From Rhizobium favelukesii (GTDB lineage Bacteria; Pseudomonadota; Alphaproteobacteria; Rhizobiales; Rhizobiaceae): a stretch of 64,000 bases of DNA. Positions 25,833 through 32,224 of this stretch are shown here, piece by piece. Position 1 is the first letter of the stretch. The number at the start of each line of letters is the position of its first letter. The position numbers and the translations under genes were made by a program. The notes under the pieces were generated by a model. That model did no database searches and was not told where the DNA came from. It saw only the letters and a program-made list of their open reading frames with translations. The stretch is taken from contig NZ_HG916852.1 in assembly GCF_000577275.2 (NCBI RefSeq), forward strand, positions 561,001 through 625,000, in the 5' to 3' direction.

Positions 25833-26009
25833 ATGGCCCGTGTCCGTTTCACCCATGACTTCGACTACAAGCCAACGCCTCAGTCGACGATCGGCTACAA
25901 GGCCGGAATGGAATTGACCGTCAAACGAGAATGCGCCGATCAGGCGGTTGCGGCCAAGAAGGCTGTCGAGCTCCCGTCAGCAGGAAAGCCCGCCGATGGC
26001 GCCGAGTAA
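25833..26009 (+). CDS. Small hypothetical head-tail region protein
   Basis: A 58-residue frame with an excellent ribosome site (AAGGAG, 6-7 bases before the ATG). It reads MARVRFTHDFDYKPTPQSTI, GYKAGMELTVKREC, then an Ala/Lys-rich tail to TAA at 26007. The pattern (a small protein saying what input value is required, as GMxxxVxxxxA) recurs between connector and closure genes in rhizobial phages. It overlaps the next gene by 14 bases. Confidence 0.7.
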   Translation: MARVRFTHDFDYKPTPQSTIGYKAGMELTVKRECADQAVAAKKAVELPSAGKPADGAE

Positions 26010-26346
26010 GCCAACCTCTGGCGAGCTGCAGCACCGCGTCGCCTTTGACGAGCGGACAACGGTTGATGATGGTTACGGCAACACCGAAGGCGGCTTTGCC
26101 GAGCGGTTCAAGTCGTGGGCCGCATTTCGCCCCCGGGGCGGCTCCGAGGCTGTTGTTGCCGCGCGGCTGGAAGGCCGCAACATCCTGGGCGTCTACCTCC
26201 GTTCCACGGCGCAGACGACGCAGATCAAAGCGGATTGGCGGATGAGGGATGTTCGCACCGGCGACGTCTACGCCATCCGGATCGTTGATGCCGTGTCAGA
26301 CCGCTACTGGGTCTACGTCGAGGTGCAGACGGGAGTTGCCGCCTGA
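25996..26346 (+). CDS. Phage head closure protein
   Basis: A 116-residue protein of the SPP1 gp16/HK97 head-closure class: GELQHRVAFDERTTVDDGYG, AFRPRGGSEAVVAARLEGRN and RTGDVYAIRIVDAV. The ATG at 25996 was chosen because the upstream part of the frame overlaps another gene and lacks homologous character. It overlaps the next gene by one base. Confidence 0.82.
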   Translation: MAPSKPTSGELQHRVAFDERTTVDDGYGNTEGGFAERFKSWAAFRPRGGSEAVVAARLEGRNILGVYLRSTAQTTQIKADWRMRDVRTGDVYAIRIVDAVSDRYWVYVEVQTGVAA

Positions 26347-26765
26347 TGAAGACGAAAGCCAAGTTTCTCAGCCGTCAAAAGACGATGAGCCTCCTGAACG
26401 GCATCGTTCCTGAAGCTGAGAAGGAACTGGCGAAAGCGCAGATGGACGGCGCTCAGTCGCTCGCGAACAAGATCAAGCCTCGCGCTCCGAGCGAGACCGG
26501 CTCGTATAGGCAGAGCATCCAGGCGGACAAGCTGTCCAACCGGCCGGGAGAGCGTTCTGTTAGCGGCAAAGGGATCGACAACGAAACTAAGGACCCCAAT
26601 GCGACGGGGGTGTTCGCCGACTATATCTGGCGCTTCCTTGAGTTCGGTACCGTCAAGATGACGAAGCGTCCGCACATCTTCCCCACCTACCGCCAAGAGC
26701 GACCGAAGATCCGCCGGAAGATGGCGGCTGCGGTGCGCAAGGCCGTGAAAAAAGCCAAGGGTTAG
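26346..26765 (+). CDS. HK97 gp10-type tail joining protein
   Basis: A 139-residue basic protein with the gp10 hallmark: AKAQMDGAQSLANKIKPRAP, SETGSYRQSI, an inserted loop, then YIWRFLEFGTVKMTKRPHIFP. That last segment is the most conserved part of this neck/tail-terminator family. Confidence 0.88.
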   Translation: MKTKAKFLSRQKTMSLLNGIVPEAEKELAKAQMDGAQSLANKIKPRAPSETGSYRQSIQADKLSNRPGERSVSGKGIDNETKDPNATGVFADYIWRFLEFGTVKMTKRPHIFPTYRQERPKIRRKMAAAVRKAVKKAKG

Positions 26766-26767
26766 CA

Positions 26768-27172
26768 ATGGCCTCACCATCGTTGGAATTGCAGGGTGCC
26801 ATAGCGGCACGCCTGAAGGCCTCGGCTGGCCTCACGCCTCTGGTCGGGAGCCGCATCTACGACGCTGTACCGGCAGACAAGGTCTTTCCCTACGTCACGA
26901 TCGGGGAGGGCGACGAGACGAGCGACGACGCCGATTGCGTCGACGGCTTCGAGATCTCGCTCGACATCGATGTCTGGTCGAGAGCTACCGGGTACCCAGA
27001 AGCCAAGCGCATCAGCGACGAGATCCGAAAGGCGCTCAAGTCACCGGACCTGACTCTGCCGATAAACGCTCTCGTCTTTTTCCGTCACCGCCAAACCCGA
27101 TTCCTACGAGACCCGGACGGCCTGACATCGCATGCCGTGATGACCTTCGAGGCATTCGCGGAACAACCTTAA
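26768..27172 (+). CDS. Tail completion/terminator protein (DUF3168)
   Basis: A 134-residue protein: LELQGAIAARLKASAGLTPL, VGSRIYDAVPADKVFPYVTIG and a VDVWSR-type strand (SLDIDVWSRATGYPEAKRI). These are typical of DUF3168, the lambda gpU-like fold that caps the tail tube. Confidence 0.88.
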   Translation: MASPSLELQGAIAARLKASAGLTPLVGSRIYDAVPADKVFPYVTIGEGDETSDDADCVDGFEISLDIDVWSRATGYPEAKRISDEIRKALKSPDLTLPINALVFFRHRQTRFLRDPDGLTSHAVMTFEAFAEQP

Positions 27173-27193
27173 CCGCCATTAGGAGACCCTAAA

Positions 27194-27643
27194 ATGACCA
27201 AGGCGACTACCATCAAGGGCGGGAAGTTCCGCGTCCTAATCGGTGACGATGCTACCCCAATTGGGTATTCCGCTCCCTGCGGGTTCACGCAGCGTTCGAT
27301 CACCCTGAACAAGGGCCTGAATGAGGTCAACGTTCCGGACTGCGACGACCCCGACAAGGTCGACTGGCTGGGCCGTGACGCCACCTCGCTTTCTATGACG
27401 ATCGCCGGTGAGGGCGTTCTCGCGGCCGAGAGCGTCGAGACCTGGCTCGATGCCTTCGACAGCATCGATTCTATCCCGGTCAAGGTCGAATGGGAGTTCC
27501 CCGCCAAGACCATCACCTGGACGGGCGCCATGCATCTCGAGAGTGTTGAAGCCGGGGCAGCCAATGCCGGCCGCGCAACGCTGAACGTCTCCATGCAGAG
27601 CGACGGCGAAATGGTCCGTACCGTCACGCCGGTGACCCCGTAA
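27194..27643 (+). CDS. Major tail tube protein
   Basis: A 149-residue beta-rich protein placed between terminator and chaperone genes. Recognisable parts are GFTQRSITLNKGLNEVNVPD, a MTIAGEGVLAAESVETWLDA helix and an immunoglobulin-like end (AGRATLNVSMQSDGEMV). It resembles GTA/siphovirus tube subunits. AGGAG precedes the ATG. One-base overlap with the next gene. Confidence 0.83.
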   Translation: MTKATTIKGGKFRVLIGDDATPIGYSAPCGFTQRSITLNKGLNEVNVPDCDDPDKVDWLGRDATSLSMTIAGEGVLAAESVETWLDAFDSIDSIPVKVEWEFPAKTITWTGAMHLESVEAGAANAGRATLNVSMQSDGEMVRTVTPVTP

Positions 27644-28056
27644 TGAGCAGAGACGGTTCCTGCGAGGTTCCTTTCAATGGCCGGCGGACGTTCTTCAAGC
27701 TGGCTTGGCGTGAACTGATGAAGATCCAGGAGGCCTGCGACGCGGGCCCCTATCTCGTCCTCGATCGGCTGGTGTCTGGTCGCTGGCGGCTTCAGGATAT
27801 TTCGGAGGTCATCAAATGGGGGCTGATCGGCGGCGGCATGTCACAGGGTGATGCCTTGACGCTGGTCGAGTCCGAGGTCGAGGGACGGCCTCCGCTGGAA
27901 AACCTCGTCGTTGCACAGAAGGTCCTTGGGGCTGGCGTCATCGGCAGCGCGGAGGAGGACGTCGGAAAAAAATCGGTGGCGGCAAGCCCGGTAAAGCGGA
28001 AGAGCCGCTCCCGAATGGGAAGATCCGGTTTGCCGCCGTCATCGGAAACGGAATAG
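27643..28056 (+). CDS. Tail assembly chaperone, short form (GTA gp11/lambda gpG-like)
   Basis: A 137-residue zero-frame product: GSCEVPFNGRRTFFKLAWREL, a GPYLVLDRLVSGRWRLQDI segment and GLIGGGMSQGDALTLVES, as in GTA-type tail proteins. At codons 108-110 lies GGA-AAA-AAA, a slippery site. Past it the zero frame yields only a basic, low-complexity tail (KRKSRSRMGRSG), as expected when the functional continuation is in the -1 frame. It folds with tape-measure protein during tail assembly in related phages. Confidence 0.82.
   Translation: MSRDGSCEVPFNGRRTFFKLAWRELMKIQEACDAGPYLVLDRLVSGRWRLQDISEVIKWGLIGGGMSQGDALTLVESEVEGRPPLENLVVAQKVLGAGVIGSAEEDVGKKSVAASPVKRKSRSRMGRSGLPPSSETE
27966..27972 (+). other. 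Slippery heptamer A-AAA-AAA for programmed -1 frameshift
   Basis: Seven A residues in the exact register for tandem slippage: zero-frame codons are GGA-AAA-AAA-TCG. Moving back one base reads AAA-AAA-ATC and continues without a stop for 77 codons to 28205, running through the small downstream frame. This is the classic gpG/gpGT arrangement of tail assembly chaperones. Confidence 0.75.
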
Positions 28057-28205
28057 CCATGGGCCTGTCGCCTCAAGAGGTGATGGGCCTGTCGATTTTC
28101 GAATATCTCGCTGCTCTAGACGCCGTCTGCGAGGAATCGGAGGGCGACAAGAAGTTGAGCGCGACTGAGAAGGACGAGCTTTGGGAGTGGCTTTCATCGG
28201 GATGA
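27972..28205 (+). CDS. Tail assembly chaperone, -1 frame extension
   Basis: After slippage the -1 frame adds IGGGKPGKAEEPLPNGKIRF, then AAVIGNGIAMGLSPQEVMGL and SIFEYLAALDAVCEE to TGA at 28203-28205, giving a fused product of about 187 residues. The MSxxEFxAMxxAxxE-like helical part is the usual T-like domain that contacts tape measure. A stand-alone start at ATG 28059 (49 residues) is possible, but the open, sensible -1 frame upstream of it favours the fusion. Confidence 0.72.
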   Translation: MGGGKPGKAEEPLPNGKIRFAAVIGNGIAMGLSPQEVMGLSIFEYLAALDAVCEESEGDKKLSATEKDELWEWLSSG

Positions 28206-28219
28206 TTAGAAGATGCCAG

Positions 28220-28519
28220 TTAAATCGAGCTGGTTTCTCTCGTAGGCATCCAAGCGGCCAAGATCATCGCAGGTGTGAGGTCCTTCAGGAACACGGTCGT
28301 TCGTGGGGCCTGACCTGGCTTCTCTGGAATCGTGGCGTTCGCCATTTGATTGCATATCTCGCGTGTCAGCTTCGCTATCTGAAGACGCTCTTTAGCTGCT
28401 TCCCGAACCTTCGACGCCTGCACTTGTGTCCAGCCGTAGTGAGCGCCGCCAGCGATGATGACAACGCATGCTGTGGCGACGAGCCCTTTCAACCAACCAT
28501 CCAAGTGAGTGCCTCCCAT
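28220..28519 (-). CDS. Possible small membrane protein opposite the tail genes
   Basis: A 99-residue frame on the minus strand: MGGTHLDGWLKGLVATACVV, a transmembrane helix continuing to IIAGGAHYGW, then a charged helix (VREAAKERLQIAKLTREI). It fills a 310-base gap between two plus-strand tail genes, which would otherwise be empty. The ribosome site is weak. It might be a moron-type membrane protein or a spanin-like piece. Confidence 0.5.
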   Translation of the reverse strand: MGGTHLDGWLKGLVATACVVIIAGGAHYGWTQVQASKVREAAKERLQIAKLTREICNQMANATIPEKPGQAPRTTVFLKDLTPAMILAAWMPTRETSSI

Positions 28520-30471
28520 TGGCTACTGATAACGAACAGCTGGTTTTGAGCATAAGTGCCGACACCCGTCAAATCCAACGGCAGTTAAAATCTCTGGTTG
28601 GTCAAACGCAGGCCAACACGAAGGCTATCGAGGATGCTTTCAAGGGGATAGACAAGGCCTCCGATAATGCGTTCGGCAAGGTCGCAGCCAATAGCAATCG
28701 CGCCTTCACGACGGCAGAGCAGGGTGCCAAGCGCTACCAGAATGCGATGCGATCCTCCACGGTTCAGACCGGCAACCTCGCCGCGCAATTGAACGACATC
28801 AGCGTCCAGCTCGCTGGCGGTCAATCGCCGTTCCTAATAGCTCTACAGCAGGGAACTCAGATTACGCAGGCGCTGGGCAGCGGAACAGGTGTGCGCGGTG
28901 CGGTCGCTGGCGTTGCTGGTGCTTTCACGTCACTGCTCAACCCTGTATCCCTCGCCACGATCGCTGTCATCGCCCTTGGCGGCGAGGCCGTGCAGTATTT
29001 CACCTCGCTGTTGTCAAACGGAGAGAAGTCTGAGGAAACCCTTCAGAAGCAGGCTCAGTTGATCCAGCAACTCGCCAAGGATTGGGGCGATGCTGTACCC
29101 GCGCTTCGCGAGTACGCTGACGAATTAGAGCGCGCGCAGAAGATCAGTGACCTTCAGGCTGGCGCTCAGATTATTAACGAGAACACTCTCGAAGATACGA
29201 ATGCAGCCATCAAGGACGTGATCACCGCGTATGATGATTTCGTGAACAAGCTGCAGAATGCAGGCGAAGAATCGGAAGTGATTCTTCATTTCCAAGATGC
29301 CTTCAACAAGTTTTCAGAGGCGGCACGTGACGGCTCGCTTAGGGTGGAAGACGTCCAACGCGTCCAAGACGCATTGGCCGCGGCGGTCAATAGTAGCGGT
29401 ATCCCTGCGATTGACGAGTTTCGGGACAGGTTCGAGAAGTTAGCCGCCGCCGCACTTCAAGCGGCCAGTAGCGTCCAACAGGTCAACGCTCAGACGGGAG
29501 CCGCGACCACAGCGCTCTACCCCTCTCAAGGCGCATATGCTGGTGTCGACAGGTCCTCGGATGGGGCAATCCAAAACGAAAGTCTCAGTCTTCCAGAAGA
29601 CGGGCCGGTTCCTGGCTCTAACCCCCTCCGGGATGAGAGCCTCAACAACGACGATCTCTACGGCAAGCCGAAGAAGGCAACCCGTGACAAGGCAGCGGAG
29701 TCGGCGAAGCGCGAAAAGGAAGCTGTCGCTGAACTGATCGAGCAGCTCGAATTTGAGCAAAGCCTGATCGGGATGACGTCGGCCGAGCGGGCGGAAGCGA
29801 ACGCGCTTCGTCGCGCTGGTGCCGCCGCCACCGATGAGCAGAAGGCGAAAATCTCTCAGCTGGTTGAGGCGTCCTACGCGGAGAGAGATGCTATCCGGGC
29901 CAACCGTGATGCAATGGAGGAGCTTCAAGACGTCAGCCGCGACGTTCTTGGGGGGATCATCTCCGATCTTCGAGAAGGAAAGAGCGGGGCAGACATTCTA
30001 GCTGGCGCTCTCGAAAGGGTTGCATCTCGGCTCTTTGACGCAGGGTTGAACGGCTTGTTTCCATCAACGGGTGCCGGCGGTACCGGAAAGGGAATATTCG
30101 GAGGCGCAATAATTCCCGGTATCTTGCATAATGGCGGCATCGCCGGCTCAGATGGATATGGGCATGGCCGCGCGTTCTCCCCTTCTGTTTTCAAGGGAGC
30201 GAAGCGGTATCACAACGGTGGGATTGCTGGCCTTCGTCCCAATGAGGTGCCGGCGATCCTGGAGCGAGGTGAGCGGATCACTCGGAAGGGCGATAGCGGT
30301 TCGAACGGCTCGGTCTCCATCAACTACTCGCCGTCTTACGACAACCGCGGTGTTGATGGCGAGCGCCTGGCGCGGCTTGAGCAGTTGCAGGAGAAGGATC
30401 GCCGCGAGTTCTCCTCTCGTGCCATCAGCGCTGTCCAGAAGGCTCGTAAAAGCAACGTGAAAGGTCTTTAA
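28519..30471 (+). CDS. Tail tape measure protein
   Basis: A 650-residue protein of the lambda-like tape measure class. The N-terminus is helical (LVLSISADTRQIQRQLKSL), followed by the conserved LAAQLNDISVQLAGGQSPFL and ALQQGTQITQALG, a hydrophobic segment (SLATIAVIALGGEAVQYF), long coiled coils and a Gly-rich C-terminal third (FPSTGAGGTGKGIFGGA). A TTG start at 28519 gives the expected family N-terminus; the upstream ATG (28468) adds an unlikely Cys/Arg-rich stretch. Its length would set a tail of roughly 100 nm by the usual 0.15 nm per residue. Confidence 0.85.
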   Translation: MATDNEQLVLSISADTRQIQRQLKSLVGQTQANTKAIEDAFKGIDKASDNAFGKVAANSNRAFTTAEQGAKRYQNAMRSSTVQTGNLAAQLNDISVQLAGGQSPFLIALQQGTQITQALGSGTGVRGAVAGVAGAFTSLLNPVSLATIAVIALGGEAVQYFTSLLSNGEKSEETLQKQAQLIQQLAKDWGDAVPALREYADELERAQKISDLQAGAQIINENTLEDTNAAIKDVITAYDDFVNKLQNAGEESEVILHFQDAFNKFSEAARDGSLRVEDVQRVQDALAAAVNSSGIPAIDEFRDRFEKLAAAALQAASSVQQVNAQTGAATTALYPSQGAYAGVDRSSDGAIQNESLSLPEDGPVPGSNPLRDESLNNDDLYGKPKKATRDKAAESAKREKEAVAELIEQLEFEQSLIGMTSAERAEANALRRAGAAATDEQKAKISQLVEASYAERDAIRANRDAMEELQDVSRDVLGGIISDLREGKSGADILAGALERVASRLFDAGLNGLFPSTGAGGTGKGIFGGAIIPGILHNGGIAGSDGYGHGRAFSPSVFKGAKRYHNGGIAGLRPNEVPAILERGERITRKGDSGSNGSVSINYSPSYDNRGVDGERLARLEQLQEKDRREFSSRAISAVQKARKSNVKGL

Positions 30472-31110
30472 ATGGCAATCGCCTTTCCGCGCGACATTCT
30501 CGCGGGCTTTCCGGGCTGGTCGACGAGGTTCGAGCTTGCCTATCGTCAGGAGCGTTCCCGCACTGCAGGTGGCAAGACATTCGCCAAGGATCTCGGCTCG
30601 CCGATCTGGCATGCTTCATATGTGACGAAGATCGTTCGGGCGAACACCGTCGACAAATGGCGGGCGATACTCGCCAGCATGGACGGCGGAATCCAGTCGT
30701 TCATTGGCGTCAACCTGTCCCGCTGCTACCCGATCGCCTATCCTCGCGGCGCCTGGCCGACGGGAAGCTCATTTGACGGAACTGGCGGCATTACCGGCAT
30801 CGATCCCAACCGCAAGGTGTTCAGCATTCGGGGCTTCCCTCCGGGGTTCAAGCTGTCTGAAGGCGACATGATTCAGGTAGGCAACACTGATTTGCATTGG
30901 GTTCAGGCGGACGCGGTTGCAAACGTCTCCGGCGTGTTCCCTACGCTTGAAGTGCGCCCGCACCTCTGGCCGTCGGTCACGGCAGGCACAGCGGTGAGCG
31001 TCAAGCGTCCTCACTGCATCATGTCGGTCGACCCTGACACGATCAGTTCGCAGACGGACCTTTCGACCGGCGCGGGCTCGATCTCTTTCGATGCATGGGA
31101 GGCCCGCTGA
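30472..31110 (+). CDS. Tail tip-region protein (distal tail-like)
   Basis: A 212-residue protein directly after the tape measure. It begins MAIAFPRDILAGFPGWSTRF and has beta-rich segments (KVFSIRGFPPGFKLSEGDMI, WPSVTAGTAVSVKRPHCIM) reminiscent of minor tail/distal tail proteins. The start directly abuts the tape-measure stop; the end overlaps the next gene (TGATG). Confidence 0.7.
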   Translation: MAIAFPRDILAGFPGWSTRFELAYRQERSRTAGGKTFAKDLGSPIWHASYVTKIVRANTVDKWRAILASMDGGIQSFIGVNLSRCYPIAYPRGAWPTGSSFDGTGGITGIDPNRKVFSIRGFPPGFKLSEGDMIQVGNTDLHWVQADAVANVSGVFPTLEVRPHLWPSVTAGTAVSVKRPHCIMSVDPDTISSQTDLSTGAGSISFDAWEAR

Positions 31111-31778
31111 TGCCTCGCAATATGACTGCGGCCAACGTCGCGGCGTTGCAGGAGCGGAGGCTCGTTGCTCGCGACTTCCTCTGGATCGTGGCGCGCGATC
31201 GGATCACAGGCGAGCTTGTGCCTGATGGCACTTGGAGTGACTGGGGCGATGTAGCGGCGCAGGTGATCAATCCCGATACCGGCCTAACGGAAACCCGCAA
31301 CTTCTACGGCTCTGGTACGCTTATCCAGATGAGCGACATTCCGCTCGTCAAGAACATGAGCGTCCAGAACGTCACAATTCACATGTCGCAGATCAACGAC
31401 CATGTGGAGCAGCTTGTCCGCGATTACGATGTTCGCCAGGCTCGCGTCGAGGTTTATCGCGGTCTCTTCGATCCGGACACGCGGCAGATGGTTGCTCCGG
31501 CCGAAAACCGCTTCGTTGGCTTCGCCGACAACCTTGTCATTGAAACTCCGAGCGAGAACGAGGAGGGCGGCGTAACGCTCACCTGCGTCAGCCATACGCA
31601 GGAGATGACGCGCGCCAACGCCGAGACGCGAAGCCATGAAACGCAGGTTCTGCGAGACCCTGGTGACACGTTCTACAAAGACGCAGCCACAACCCCGACT
31701 TGGAAAATTTGGTGGGGTTCACAGAAGGGCGTCGTGCCCACGCAGAAGAAACGCAAGAAGTTTCTAGGGATTTTCTGA
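31110..31778 (+). CDS. Tail tip-region protein (DUF2163-like/gp27-type)
   Basis: A 222-residue protein starting at the ATG overlapping the previous stop. Features include RRLVARDFLWIVARDRITGE, IHMSQINDHVEQLVRDYDVR, VEVYRGLFDPDTRQMV and NEEGGVTLTCVSHTQEMTR, which match minor tail proteins of siphoviruses and GTAs. The C-terminus is basic (QKKRKKFLGIF). Confidence 0.72.
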   Translation: MPRNMTAANVAALQERRLVARDFLWIVARDRITGELVPDGTWSDWGDVAAQVINPDTGLTETRNFYGSGTLIQMSDIPLVKNMSVQNVTIHMSQINDHVEQLVRDYDVRQARVEVYRGLFDPDTRQMVAPAENRFVGFADNLVIETPSENEEGGVTLTCVSHTQEMTRANAETRSHETQVLRDPGDTFYKDAATTPTWKIWWGSQKGVVPTQKKRKKFLGIF

Positions 31779-32221
31779 TGGACATTTACGAGGCGCGACT
31801 GAGCGACCTTCCGGCGCTCGTCGCGTTGGCGGAAAGCTTCCACGCGGAGGCTGGCGGCTCATATCCCTTCAGGATTGACCGCGTGCGCTCGTTTCTCGCT
31901 CAGGCGATAGCGAGCCCCGATTTTCTCGCTGTCGTCGCTGGCGAGGCTGCCTGTGGGTTTCTCATCGCACGGGCTGGCACGAACTACCTGACTGGCGAGC
32001 GCATGGCTGAAGAGGTGGCCATGTACGTCCATCCCGATCAGCGATCGGCTGGGCTGGCGTGGAGCTTCATCAAAAGGTTCGAGGCGTGGGCCGTGACCAC
32101 GGCTGGGTGCACTGTTGTCAAACTGACGGCGCAGCATTCGGCAAGGCCCGAGGCCGTCGCCAGACTTTATCGAAGAAGCGGGTACGCCGCCGCGGAAACA
32201 GCTTTCATCAAAAGGCTTTAA
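31778..32221 (+). CDS. GNAT-family N-acetyltransferase in the tail operon
   Basis: A 147-residue protein with ATG overlapping the previous stop. GNAT features are the start MDIYEARLSDLPALVALAES, the central strand with VAMYVHPDQRSAGLAWSFIK (acetyl-CoA loop, here R-S-A-G-L instead of the usual R-x2-G-x-G/A) and a C-terminal ARLYRRSGYAAAETAFIKRL. Some phages carry such enzymes among tail genes; the substrate is unknown and could be a virion protein or a host target. Confidence 0.85.
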   Translation: MDIYEARLSDLPALVALAESFHAEAGGSYPFRIDRVRSFLAQAIASPDFLAVVAGEAACGFLIARAGTNYLTGERMAEEVAMYVHPDQRSAGLAWSFIKRFEAWAVTTAGCTVVKLTAQHSARPEAVARLYRRSGYAAAETAFIKRL

Positions 32222-32224
32222 CTG

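Noticed and set aside
31778..32221. GNAT gene considered as host cargo (moron) like the right-end genes.
   Set aside because: It overlaps its upstream tail gene and directly abuts the downstream one without its own promoter, so it belongs to the tail operon.
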